A DNA stretch of 64,000 nucleotides from JAGNHS01 sp964609695 (GTDB lineage Bacteria; Bdellovibrionota; UBA2428): contig CAZSSP010000007.1 in assembly GCA_964609695.1 (NCBI GenBank), positions 9,232-73,231 on the forward strand, given 5' to 3'. Shown here in pieces: positions 34,032 through 42,891 of the stretch (positions are counted from its first letter, which is position 1; every line of letters begins with the position of its first letter). The notes under the pieces were generated by a model. It searched no databases, was not told the DNA's origin, and was given only the letters and a program-made list of their open reading frames with translations. The translations under genes were made by a program, and so were the position numbers.

Positions 34032-34831
34032 AAATTTCTAGAATTTTTCTATATTCAAAACTTTTCAACACTTTATTCCGCTTAAGTTTTATTGCCGATA
34101 TTCAATACCGCGCCAATGTGATTATTAAAATATTTGCCGACATGTGTTGGTATTCGGGGCAAATTGCTATATTTGAAGTTCTTTATCTGCACACCAATCA
34201 AATTGCTGGCTGGAGCATTTATGATGCTAGGCTTTTGCTCGGATCACTCTTTTTGTCTGACGCCATATTCATGGTTATTTTTTCTGAATCCATGGAGAGA
34301 TTTTCGGAAAAAGTCATACGCGGAGAATTGGATTTGCTCTTAGTCAAACCCGTTAATTCTCAGTTCCTCATGAGTTGCCAGAGAATGAGCACGGCTTACA
34401 TGGCCAATATTTTCATTTCTCTTATTTTTCTTGTGTTAGTTAATATTTATTCAAGTTTAGGTTTCTCTATTTGGAGATTTTTAGGCGGACTCACTTTGGT
34501 TTTCTTTTCCGTTTTAATCACTTATTCATTTAGAATATTTTTTGCAATGATGGCTATTGTCTTCAGCCGAGTCGATGCTCTCAACTATGTTTGGTATCAA
34601 TTTTATCGATTTGGAACTCGTCCTGATCAAATATATCCAAATGCTTTACGATACGTTTTTTTAAGTGTGCTTCCTATCGCTTTTATGGCTTCTGTGCCTG
34701 CGAGAATTTTTTCGGGCAAAGGCAGCATTGAATATTTTATAGCAGGAATTTGTGTCCCCTTAATTTTGTTATTTCTAGTCTCTCAATGTTGGAACAAAGT
34801 GATTAAGCGTTACTCATCAGCGAGTAGTTAA
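34028..34831 (+). CDS. ABC-2 permease (COG3694 type)
   Basis: Second membrane subunit of the exporter, about 267 residues with six hydrophobic segments. The N-terminal SFIADIQYRANVIIKIFADM and the later FSESMERFSEKVIRGELDLLLVKPVNSQF block are typical of COG3694, which always pairs with COG4586/COG4587. The ATG at 34028 overlaps the stop of the first permease (ATGA). The stop overlaps that of the convergent S41 protease gene by 4 bp, leaving no room for a classical terminator between them. Confidence 0.82.
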   Translation: MKISRIFLYSKLFNTLFRLSFIADIQYRANVIIKIFADMCWYSGQIAIFEVLYLHTNQIAGWSIYDARLLLGSLFLSDAIFMVIFSESMERFSEKVIRGELDLLLVKPVNSQFLMSCQRMSTAYMANIFISLIFLVLVNIYSSLGFSIWRFLGGLTLVFFSVLITYSFRIFFAMMAIVFSRVDALNYVWYQFYRFGTRPDQIYPNALRYVFLSVLPIAFMASVPARIFSGKGSIEYFIAGICVPLILLFLVSQCWNKVIKRYSSASS

Positions 34832-36696
34832 ATTCCGACTTTTTCCATACACTCAATGGCTTTATGAGCTGTAAGCATTTGAAGGTCGGGGAGTTCTAAA
34901 TCTTCATCAACAATGACTTTATATTGATCTTGAATTTCTTTTTCAGAATCTTTTGTACATTGAATGGCAGTTTCTAATTTAGAATCCACTTTTCGCTTAA
35001 AGTCAGCCTTACCTTTAATTGGCAACAAGGCACCAGGAAGATCGTTCATAAATAGACCACCCATTCCAGGCGCCACTTTTTCAGTAGTAGGTCTTTTAAC
35101 TGTCAAATCTGGGACAATTCCCTCAAATTGAGGAGAACGATGTGAGCCCAAGAAATAATAAGAAGTTGTCACTTTAAGCATTGGTAAATTTGCAATTGGA
35201 GAAGCCACAACACCTTGCGCAGTCCCCTTTCCAAAGCTGCGATCGCCAATGACAATGGCTCTATTATAATCCTGTAGAGACCCTGCTAATATTTCACTGG
35301 CAGAAGCACTATTGTTATCTATTAATACAACCACGTTTTGACGAGTGGGTTCAAGTTCAGGTAAGGGAAGCACAACGGCATCTCGAAGATCACTAAAACC
35401 AAAACGTTCTTTTCCGTAAATCAAAGACACTCCACTTTCTTTCACAAATGTTTGCACAGTCTTAAGTGCAGTTCCAAGAAAGCCACCGGGATTTCCGCGC
35501 AAATCAAGAATAATTGACTTAGATTTTTGACTATCAATTTTTTTACGAAGTTTCTCTGCTGTTTCTTCCTGAAACTGCGTCATGCTTATCGCAAAATGAT
35601 CGTGAGCTACTTTAGCGGAAAGCTCATCCAAAGTATAAGGCGCTCTTTTCACTAAAACTTTTATAGTTCCAACTTTTTTTCTTTCGACCAACAATTCAAC
35701 ATCAGTACCCTCTGTTCCCTTTAAGGACTCACGCCATTTATCAACATTTTTGAGCTCTAAATTAACATTCTCGCCATTGATAGCGGTGATCACGTCACCA
35801 TATTGAAGTTTTGCAGCTTCAGCTCCTGTATTAGGAAACACCGTAACTACTTTCATTTTTTTATCAGACTCAAATATTAAAGCACCAATACCCACAACAG
35901 TGGTTTCTGATTTCTTCATAGCTTCATATTCTTTTTCAGGCATCAATTCGGTCATAGGGTCTAAACCGCCGAGGTAACCTTGCACGAGCAAAATAGTTTT
36001 GTATTCCTTGGGAGGCATTTCGATTTTTTCGACTTCTGATAAATGCTTTTCAACTAATTTTCTAAAAGCTGAAAATTCTGACAAGCGACGAATTCTGCAA
36101 AGATCAACCATTTTTCTTTCGGATAAATAAGCTTCTTTTGTGATTTTTATTCGAAGCTCCTTTGAAAGATCTCGTCCTCTGATTAAGACCAAGGGAAGAA
36201 TTTCTTGTCCACTCTCATTCTTTATCGAAATATAATTTGGAATAGCTAAACGCTCTGCTTCTGCTCGAAGCATAATTTGAAAAGAGGGTTTTGAATTCAC
36301 TAAAATAGTATTCAAAGAATTCAAATAAGGGTAAATGCCGTTTTGTTCGGGACTAACATGTTCTTGTCTGGCAAGCGTAATCAACGTCGACAAAGCTTCA
36401 AAATTAGTTTTTTCAGGATTATAATCGCTCAAAGATTCTTTTAGTTTTTTAAATTTATCTTCAGAGCTTTGAAGTCCGGCAGGAGCTTCATTTTTGATTT
36501 TTTCTTCGACTAAAGTGCCTTGATAATGAAAAGCATCCTTGCTTTGATTCTCCCATTTTGAATCATGAATCGATAAAAGCATTTCATCAAAAGTTTCTTG
36601 GGCACTTAAAGAATGATTTTTTCGCTGCCCGCATCCCGACAAAAAACTTAAAGCAACTAACAACAAGAAGGATTGACTTTTATTTAAGGCTCCCAT
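34828..36696 (-). CDS. S41 C-terminal processing peptidase, PDZ-containing lipoprotein
   Basis: Envelope serine protease of the CtpA/Prc class. Lipobox LSGC places the acylated Cys at residue 22. A PDZ domain follows a helical N-domain (VGIGALIFESDKKMKVVTVF, TGAEAAKLQYGDVITAING). The S41 core has SIILDLRGNPGGFLGTALKT, the Ser-bearing VVLIDNNSASASEILAGSL and the Lys-bearing DRSFGKGTAQGVV, so Ser and Lys are intact. A late segment FEGIVPDLTV is typical. Compared with CtpA, the N-domain is enlarged (622 residues in all), closer to Prc/Tsp. Substrates unknown; lipoprotein or cell-wall enzyme turnover would be usual. Confidence 0.9.
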   Translation of the reverse strand: MGALNKSQSFLLLVALSFLSGCGQRKNHSLSAQETFDEMLLSIHDSKWENQSKDAFHYQGTLVEEKIKNEAPAGLQSSEDKFKKLKESLSDYNPEKTNFEALSTLITLARQEHVSPEQNGIYPYLNSLNTILVNSKPSFQIMLRAEAERLAIPNYISIKNESGQEILPLVLIRGRDLSKELRIKITKEAYLSERKMVDLCRIRRLSEFSAFRKLVEKHLSEVEKIEMPPKEYKTILLVQGYLGGLDPMTELMPEKEYEAMKKSETTVVGIGALIFESDKKMKVVTVFPNTGAEAAKLQYGDVITAINGENVNLELKNVDKWRESLKGTEGTDVELLVERKKVGTIKVLVKRAPYTLDELSAKVAHDHFAISMTQFQEETAEKLRKKIDSQKSKSIILDLRGNPGGFLGTALKTVQTFVKESGVSLIYGKERFGFSDLRDAVVLPLPELEPTRQNVVVLIDNNSASASEILAGSLQDYNRAIVIGDRSFGKGTAQGVVASPIANLPMLKVTTSYYFLGSHRSPQFEGIVPDLTVKRPTTEKVAPGMGGLFMNDLPGALLPIKGKADFKRKVDSKLETAIQCTKDSEKEIQDQYKVIVDEDLELPDLQMLTAHKAIECMEKVGI

Positions 36697-36785
36697 TTTA
36701 GCTCCAATTTAGGTGAAGTCTTTTTTGGCAGAATGGGCACCGGATGGTCAAAGATAAAAACCTTAATTTTAATTAATTTTAAATT

Positions 36786-38120
36786 TTAGAATTTGGACTG
36801 AAACTCAAGAAGTGCCGCATAATCGGCATTGAGAACGGCTATGTCTTCATGAAACAAATCAACATCAGCCAAGACGTTAATTAAGTTTTTAGTGATTTCC
36901 ACTTCCTCTCCCACTTTAAAATGCCAGCTAGAATCGCGATAAGATTTTAAAGAACGCACAAATGCCATATCTTCAGCACTTAGGATTCTACCCCCCTTTT
37001 TGGACACCAACGACACCTGAAAGGCGAGTTTATTTTTGAGCCAAGGCTTTTGAATTTCTTCGTGAAATCTTTGAGGATCGGCGTAACTCAACAAGCTTAA
37101 ACGAGCCTCATCTAAGCCCGTCACTTCTTTTATAAGAGCGGGAAGCAAAGCACCCGCCATTCGAGGATTAGGCTCAACCAAAACTGGATCGGGGTGTGTC
37201 CAGTCTGCAACCTTAATCTCCAAATGCGCCGGTCCGTATCGGAAACCCAAGGCGTCGAGCACTTTTTTCCCATAGGCTTCAAGCGCCTCTCGCTCGGGCG
37301 CAAATTGAGATAAAAGCCGTGTATTTTGCTTCACAAAACTACCATTAGCTAAGCGGAGATTTTCGTATTCCATTATGTAAGCCAAATGATGTTTTCCAGC
37401 ACTGCTTATAAACTCAACGATATATTCCGTACCCTCAAGAAACTCTTGCACCACAACTTCGCGATTGGGCAAAAGGAGGCTATTGAAAGGTTTATTTCTT
37501 ATGGCCCAAAAAGCTTCCTCTAGAGCTTGCATATTATCCACGGCCGCCACATTTTCACTTCCAGCTCCATGCGTGGGCTTAACAACAACTGGCCATTCGG
37601 GATGAATATTCTTTTTCCAATCGAGAACATCACTCCACTCGATAGATCTCATTTGCTTAGCAGAGCGAATTCCCTCGTGAGATTTTAAAACCATATTCGA
37701 AAGAAATTTATCTTTTCGAGCTTCACTCAATTCAAAATCATTTCGTCTTGATAAGTTTAAGCGTTCCGACAAATAGTCCGCCATCACCACACCGGTATCA
37801 GTTCCCGGTACTATAAAATCAGGTGCCAATTCCTTAATTTGAGGCAGCAATTCATCCCAAGATTGCGCTTGATTGAAGATCTCTCTCGATCCCTCAAAAT
37901 CTTGAGCTTGATAAGAGGCCGTAAAGACTGGTGGTACCTCACTCTTAGAATGCAATGCTATGATTTCATAACCTAATTCTTTAGCAGCAGCGGCATACAA
38001 AGATCCCGAGGAATAGGGATCGACAACGATGACCCTTCGAAGATTTGTAATAAAGTCCTGACACGACCATAGTGGTCCAGAAAAGCTTAAGGATAAAGCT
38101 ACAACCAAGGCTAAAATCAT
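36786..38120 (-). CDS. ATP-grasp domain protein with N-terminal signal-like segment
   Basis: The ATP-grasp fold is clear: VVVKPTHGAGSENVAAVDN (Lys and Gly-rich loop), VVQEFLEGTEYIVEFIS, AHLEIKVADW and LVEPNPRMAGALLPALI, the last two holding the Mg-binding Glu and Asn. Such enzymes join a carboxylate to an amine (L-amino-acid ligases, BacD/carnosine synthase-like). Oddly, the N-terminus is MILALVVALSLSFSGPLWSC before the Rossmann-like VIVVDPYSSG strand. No ATG or GTG lies between, only a TTG four codons in, so the hydrophobic segment looks genuine. Start chosen at the first ATG; a TTG at 38159 is less likely. Either membrane-anchored on the cytosolic face or exported. Confidence 0.8.
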   Translation of the reverse strand: MILALVVALSLSFSGPLWSCQDFITNLRRVIVVDPYSSGSLYAAAAKELGYEIIALHSKSEVPPVFTASYQAQDFEGSREIFNQAQSWDELLPQIKELAPDFIVPGTDTGVVMADYLSERLNLSRRNDFELSEARKDKFLSNMVLKSHEGIRSAKQMRSIEWSDVLDWKKNIHPEWPVVVKPTHGAGSENVAAVDNMQALEEAFWAIRNKPFNSLLLPNREVVVQEFLEGTEYIVEFISSAGKHHLAYIMEYENLRLANGSFVKQNTRLLSQFAPEREALEAYGKKVLDALGFRYGPAHLEIKVADWTHPDPVLVEPNPRMAGALLPALIKEVTGLDEARLSLLSYADPQRFHEEIQKPWLKNKLAFQVSLVSKKGGRILSAEDMAFVRSLKSYRDSSWHFKVGEEVEITKNLINVLADVDLFHEDIAVLNADYAALLEFQSKF

Positions 38121-38210
38121 CGAGGGCTCTTGGTTAGCATGAGCACAAAAATCATTCAAAACTCGAAACCTTACAAAGTCTTACACACCAAAACTTAAAG
38201 TATGAAATTC

Positions 38211-38400
38211 TATTGTGCGCTAAGAAACGGGCCTGGAATATTAAAGCTAAAATTTATTAATATCTTTAAATTCAAAGACTAGAGCATCTTGGGGTGAGCG
38301 ATGAGGCAACGCCTCGAGCTTCAGGGGTCGCCCAAGCCGCTCTAGTCTTTGAATTTAAAGATATAGATAGATTTCCAGGCCCGTTTCTTAGCGCACAATA
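38211..38400. repeat. 190-bp structured palindromic repeat, copy 2 (MITE-like)
   Basis: Same length, orientation and termini as the copy at 13338-13527. The outer arms pair perfectly over 28 bp, and the second arms (38259-38284 with 38340-38365) pair perfectly over 26 bp. The apex is GAGGC/GCCTC where copy 1 has GGGGC/GCCCC. The central segment CATCTTGGGGTGAGCGATG and the segment GAGCTTCAGGGGTCGCCCAA are identical in both copies. It lies 19 bp after the stop of a polytopic membrane-protein gene and 90 bp before the ATP-grasp ATG. No coding capacity is seen. Confidence 0.85.
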
Positions 38401-38419
38401 GATTCTTTGAGCGGGGGGT

Positions 38420-39535
38420 TTAGCGGAAAATTAGATTAAATTCGCAAGAATTATCAGCAGTTCTGAGTTCTTTATGCGCTTTTTTTGAAGCTCGAGTGGC
38501 CTGCCAAAGACTATAGAATCCAGCAGCCCCCATCACACCAAAAGCCCACTCCGCGTGCGGATAATTGATCATTCTCAGCACCGTTAGAATTCCCGTTGAA
38601 ATCATAGAAGCGCCCAGCAAACCAAAAGTCGATTTTAATAAAATACTAGCCCGATCCTCTCCCAACAGATGCCTATTTTCTGCACGAGTTGTGAAAGAAA
38701 GATCCCATGAACCCTGCGCAAAAGTGGCCATAGCTGCCGTTGATAGTACATTCAAAGCCGCTGGCCCAAAGTCTTGAGAATGCCCCATAAAAGTCCAACC
38801 TGTTTTTAAAACAGCCATAAAAAGGACTTCAAAAGCATACCAGCGACCAAACTGCTCCACCCAATCACAAATCGACTTCAACTGTTTTTCTTGATCATCT
38901 TCGAGTTTCAACCCAAAAGTCGCTAAACTTCGAGTCAAAGCAGATCCCAAGCCACCGCGAGTGGTCATCCAACCGTAAAGTGTTTTGGCAAAAAATTGAA
39001 CATTGCCCGACAACAAACCCACCCAAGCTCCCATCGCCAAACTTATTGGCCAAGGAGTCGATCCATCCGATATCCTTAAACTCATAAATGCTACACTGGT
39101 CTGAAAGCTTCCTCTGACAAGAGCAAAGGTCCAGCGATAATTTTTCAACATGGACTTTTTTAGCTTGGCATAAAACTTTTGAAGATCCTTTTTAGGTCGA
39201 GGAACAAATTTAATAGAAAGCGTCGCCTCCCTCTCCAAAGAAGCCATCATTCTAGATAACGGAGATTGCGAATCCTCAAGCAGAGTTTTGAAATTTTCAT
39301 CAATCTCTATTTGAAGCTTCACCGTTTTATTGAGTTTTTTTTGTGAATGAATTTTGTGAATGAGTTCTGATTCAATTTGTGCCCAATCATCGTCTGTAGC
39401 TGTAGCCAATCCATCGATGAGAATTTCCTGTTTATGATGTTGAAGCTTTAACTGAACTGACTCAAGACGAGCCTCAACATTGATACAAATAAAAAGGAAT
39501 AATAAGAATAAAGTCCTCAAAAACCCCAAATTCAC
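38420..39535 (-). CDS. exported polytopic membrane protein of unknown function
   Basis: Not recognised. It has a signal peptide or first TM (FLRTLFLLFLFICINVEA) and a soluble domain of ~115 residues (two beta-rich halves, KTVKLQIEIDENF, ATLSIKFVPRPKK). Four to six hydrophobic segments follow from residue ~135 (SLAMGAWVGLLSGNVQFF, AFEVLFMAVLKTGWTF, AALNVLSTAAMATFAQ, FGLLGASMISTGILTVL, WAFGVMGAAGFYSLW). The layout of signal peptide, small soluble domain and TM bundle matches that of the interrupted gene at 13532-14572, and both genes are followed directly by a copy of the 190-bp repeat. Confidence 0.6.
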   Translation of the reverse strand: MNLGFLRTLFLLFLFICINVEARLESVQLKLQHHKQEILIDGLATATDDDWAQIESELIHKIHSQKKLNKTVKLQIEIDENFKTLLEDSQSPLSRMMASLEREATLSIKFVPRPKKDLQKFYAKLKKSMLKNYRWTFALVRGSFQTSVAFMSLRISDGSTPWPISLAMGAWVGLLSGNVQFFAKTLYGWMTTRGGLGSALTRSLATFGLKLEDDQEKQLKSICDWVEQFGRWYAFEVLFMAVLKTGWTFMGHSQDFGPAALNVLSTAAMATFAQGSWDLSFTTRAENRHLLGEDRASILLKSTFGLLGASMISTGILTVLRMINYPHAEWAFGVMGAAGFYSLWQATRASKKAHKELRTADNSCEFNLIFR

Positions 39536-39661
39536 CGGGAAGTAGTTTTAGTAACCCTTAAGTAGTTCAGCAAGTGTGTAAGATTTTTTAATAAAGGGCT
39601 TTATTATAAGTCTAAGCTCCTCTAAATCTAATAGGACAGTGGCGGAAGGAGTTTCACATCC

Positions 39662-40657
39662 ATGAAACGACATTTATTACTTCTTAGTTTCTTCTTATTA
39701 ATGTCTTGTCAGAAAAAAGTTGGAGTCGAGAAAAAAACCATCTGGATTTACACAAGTCTTTACAAAGAAGTTCTTCCAAATTTCGATCCTTACTTTAGAA
39801 AACTTTTTCCTGATTTCAATATTCAGTGGTACCAAGCAGGATCCGAAGACATCTCAGCCAAAATCCAAGCCGAACTCAAGGGTGCCAAAACACAAGCATC
39901 AATTCTACTCACATCTGATGTCTTTTTTTATTTAGAAATGTCAGAAAAAGGAAAATTATTAAGCCTCGAGGGAGAAGCTCTTAAAAAACTAGATCCACTC
40001 TTAGTGAATCCCGAGAAAAATATTGCTGTCGTTCGATATCCAGTTATGGTGATGGCTTTCAATCCAAAATTCGTAAAAGAAAAAGAAGCCCCACTCAGTG
40101 TTGCTGGGATGCTGGATCCAAAATTTAAAGGCAAAATCACTATGCCCTCACCTCTTCAATCTGGAACGGCTTTAACCACACTTTTTTTTCTAGAAAGAAA
40201 ATTCGGAAAAAGTCTCAATACAAAACTTAAAAATAACGACGTCCTTGCAGCCGGCGGAAACGGTGCCACTTTAGGTAGAATTCTCAGTGGAGAAAAGCCC
40301 CTAGGTCTTCTTCTCATGGAAAACGTTCTTCAGTCTCACGAAAAAGGACAAGAAGACATCGTCTATCAAATTCCACAAGAAGGAGCGATGCCCATTCCCT
40401 CACCTATTGCAGTCTTTAAAGATAGCGACCACCCCAATGAGGCTAAAGCTTTGGCCGAATGGTTCATGGGAGAAGAAGCGCAAAACATCATTCGTAAAGC
40501 TTGGCTTTATTCACCTCTTCCTCAAATTGCAGCCCCCAATGGAGCGCCCGAATATTCAAAACTTAAAAAGATGGATTGGACTTGGGCTCAGCTGAAGGAA
40601 TGGAAAGAGCAACGAGAAGATCTTAAAAATCGTTTTCAAAAAACTGTTCTAAGATAA
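39662..40657 (+). CDS. ABC transporter substrate-binding lipoprotein (AfuA/FbpA-like, COG1840)
   Basis: Lipoprotein with lipobox LMSC (Cys at residue 16), so membrane-tethered in the periplasm. The domain opens with IWIYTSLYKEVLPNFDPYFR and contains FNPKFVKEKEAPLSVAGMLD, then MPSPLQSGTALTTLFF, as in COG1840 proteins for ferric iron, thiamine or 2-aminoethylphosphonate. The adjacent Tyr pair that binds iron in FbpA proteins is not seen in the equivalent region (GLLLMENVLQSHEKG), so the ligand need not be iron. It begins an operon: the permease starts 6 bp after its stop. GGAAGGAG lies 10 nt before the ATG. Confidence 0.85.
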   Translation: MKRHLLLLSFFLLMSCQKKVGVEKKTIWIYTSLYKEVLPNFDPYFRKLFPDFNIQWYQAGSEDISAKIQAELKGAKTQASILLTSDVFFYLEMSEKGKLLSLEGEALKKLDPLLVNPEKNIAVVRYPVMVMAFNPKFVKEKEAPLSVAGMLDPKFKGKITMPSPLQSGTALTTLFFLERKFGKSLNTKLKNNDVLAAGGNGATLGRILSGEKPLGLLLMENVLQSHEKGQEDIVYQIPQEGAMPIPSPIAVFKDSDHPNEAKALAEWFMGEEAQNIIRKAWLYSPLPQIAAPNGAPEYSKLKKMDWTWAQLKEWKEQREDLKNRFQKTVLR

Positions 40658-40663
40658 TTTTAC

Positions 40664-42181
40664 ATGAACGAATTTTGGCTCAATGTCATTCAAAACACTC
40701 TGCTCATGATTTTAGGAGTGTGCGCCTTATGCAGTGTCATTGCCCTCCCCCTCTCTTTTGCACTTGAAAGATATAAAATTCCTTATGGAGAAGGAATTTT
40801 CAGAGCTCTCACCATACCCTATGTTTTTCCTAGTTATATACTCGCTATTTCCTGGATCACTCTCGCCAACCCCACGGTAGGATGGCTTAATAAAATTCTT
40901 CCCTTCACTCTCAACATCTATTCAATTTGGGGAATTATATTTGTGGAGTCCTCCGTTCTTATGTCGTTGCTATTTTTAAATCTCCGTTCAGCTCTTCAGA
41001 AAATCGACCCCACACTCGAAGAAGCCGCTAGACTCTCCGGAGCTTCGTCTTGGCAAAGTTTTTGGCACGTGACATTTCCCCTGATTAAAAAAAACTTTGC
41101 AGGCGGACTCCTCTCTATTGCTTTAGCTTCTTTAGCTAGCTTTGGTGTTCCAGCCATGCTCGGACAAGCAGGGCGTATTTTTGTGATGACAACTTCAATT
41201 TACTCACTCATCAAAACAGGAAGTGAAAGTAGTTTTAATGAAGCCTTATTGATTTCAAGCCTCACACTCATTCCCACTCTTCTTTTAGTCATCTTAGTCA
41301 GGCGCTGGGACTCCTCAAAATCAAAAAATCTTGCCTCTGCCAAAGCCTCACGCAATGAAAAAAAAGAAGCCAGTTCTTTTACTTTAGTCACAACTCTCAG
41401 CATTTCTTTTCTTGTCATTTTTCTAATGGTGATTTTACCGGTAGTAACTCTCATCCTCTCTAGTTTTCAAAAAAGTCTTTCAGAGATTTCTATAAACAAT
41501 TTTTCTCTACGTGCTTGGGACTATGTTCTCACTACTCTTCCTCAATTTTGGAACAGCTTTCAAAACTCTATTATCTGCGCGCTTCTCAGCACCCTCATAT
41601 TAGTTTTCTTGGCTTTTTCCTTAGGCTTATTGAATAAGCATTTTGAAAAAAAACAAAATCTGCTGGGCCGAAGAATCATTACAATCTTTGAAACTCTTCT
41701 CTCATTTTTCTATTCCATTCCTGGAACAGTTCTAGCCCTAGGACTCACAGTTATCGTAAGTTTTTTAGGCTTAGATTATTTACAAGGAAGCTTAAACTTA
41801 ATCATTTTGAGCTACTGCTTTAAATACAGCAATCTGGCTCTTAAAAACTTGTCTCCCAATTTTAACTTTATTCACCCCTCGTGGATTGAAGCTGCTGAAA
41901 TATCCGGAGCAGGTCCCTGGAGTCGCATTAGATGGATTTATATTCCCTTACTTAAAACTGCACTTCTGGCAACTGCAACTTTAGTCTTCATGCCCACCCT
42001 AAGTGAGCTCAGCATGACTCTGCTTTTATCAGGCCCCATGAGCTCGACATTAGGCGTCCTGCTTTTCGAACTCCAAGAATATGCTGATCGATCTTCAGCC
42101 GCTGTTGTTGGCACTTTAATTTTAATCTTCGTTCTAGTTTTACAAAGATTTTCACGGAGAAACTATGAAATTGCTCGTTAA
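40664..42181 (+). CDS. ABC transporter permease, two fused BPD domains (FbpB/ThiP-like)
   Basis: Inner-membrane channel with two six-TM halves in one chain. The EAA loops are present in both: DPTLEEAARLSGASSWQSFW at about residues 113-132 and SWIEAAEISGAGPWSRIRWI around 406-425. This fused 2 x 6 TM design (505 residues) is typical of FbpB, ThiP and PhnU-class importers paired with COG1840 binding proteins. It overlaps the ATPase gene by 17 bp. Confidence 0.9.
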   Translation: MNEFWLNVIQNTLLMILGVCALCSVIALPLSFALERYKIPYGEGIFRALTIPYVFPSYILAISWITLANPTVGWLNKILPFTLNIYSIWGIIFVESSVLMSLLFLNLRSALQKIDPTLEEAARLSGASSWQSFWHVTFPLIKKNFAGGLLSIALASLASFGVPAMLGQAGRIFVMTTSIYSLIKTGSESSFNEALLISSLTLIPTLLLVILVRRWDSSKSKNLASAKASRNEKKEASSFTLVTTLSISFLVIFLMVILPVVTLILSSFQKSLSEISINNFSLRAWDYVLTTLPQFWNSFQNSIICALLSTLILVFLAFSLGLLNKHFEKKQNLLGRRIITIFETLLSFFYSIPGTVLALGLTVIVSFLGLDYLQGSLNLIILSYCFKYSNLALKNLSPNFNFIHPSWIEAAEISGAGPWSRIRWIYIPLLKTALLATATLVFMPTLSELSMTLLLSGPMSSTLGVLLFELQEYADRSSAAVVGTLILIFVLVLQRFSRRNYEIAR

Positions 42182-42884
42182 TAATATTTCAAAATACTTT
42201 GATCACAACAAAGCCGTCATCGAAGACATTTCGCTTGTTGTGCAAGAACGAGAATGCGTTGGACTCTTGGGACCCTCGGGCTGCGGCAAAAGCACATTGC
42301 TCAGAATCATTGCGGGATTAGAAAGTGCCAGCAATGGCGAAATCCACTTTGATCATGAATGCTGGGTTGAAAAGGATTTTTCACTTTCACCTGAAAAAAG
42401 ACTTCTCGGTATGCTCTTTCAAAATTATGCTCTTTGGCCCCACATGAGCGTATTACAAAACGTTTCTTTCCCATTAAAAATGCAAAAAAAATCTAAAACC
42501 GAACAGAATAAGCAAGCCTTAATCGCACTCGAAAAAGTACACTTGAGCGATATGGCAGAAAGAATGCCTGGCACCCTTTCTGGCGGACAACAGCAACGCG
42601 TAGCTTTAGCGCGTCTCTTAGCCCAAAATCCACGTTTAATGCTTTTAGATGAACCCCTCTGCAATTTAGACGCCAGCTTAAAAGGTGCTATGAGAAAAGA
42701 AATTCGAAGCATTCAACAAGAATCTAACCTCAGCGCCATATTAGTGACCCATGATTGGGCTGATGTAGAAATTCTTTGCGACAGAGTTTATGTTATTCAT
42801 CAAGGAAAAATTCTTCAGGAAGGCACGCCCAAAGACATAAAAAGTCGGCCGGCTAACCGATTTGTTGAAGATCTTCTCCTTTAA
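42165..42884 (+). CDS. ABC transporter ATP-binding protein (FbpC/PotA-like)
   Basis: ATPase for the importer. Walker A GPSGCGKSTLLRIIAGLESAS starts near residue 35. The Q-loop is MLFQNYALWPHMSV, the signature LSGGQQQRVALARLLAQNP, Walker B LMLLDEPLCNLD, and the H-loop VTHDW. At 239 residues it lacks the C-terminal TOBE regulatory domain of full-length FbpC/PotA, so it is a short form. Its ATG lies inside the 3' end of the permease gene. Confidence 0.9.
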   Translation: MKLLVNNISKYFDHNKAVIEDISLVVQERECVGLLGPSGCGKSTLLRIIAGLESASNGEIHFDHECWVEKDFSLSPEKRLLGMLFQNYALWPHMSVLQNVSFPLKMQKKSKTEQNKQALIALEKVHLSDMAERMPGTLSGGQQQRVALARLLAQNPRLMLLDEPLCNLDASLKGAMRKEIRSIQQESNLSAILVTHDWADVEILCDRVYVIHQGKILQEGTPKDIKSRPANRFVEDLLL

Positions 42885-42891
42885 GGAATTT

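Noticed and set aside
39591..39606. AATAAAGGGCTTTATT palindrome upstream of the ABC importer as a Fur box
   Set aside because: It does not match the GATAATGATAATCATTATC-type Fur consensus; too little support.
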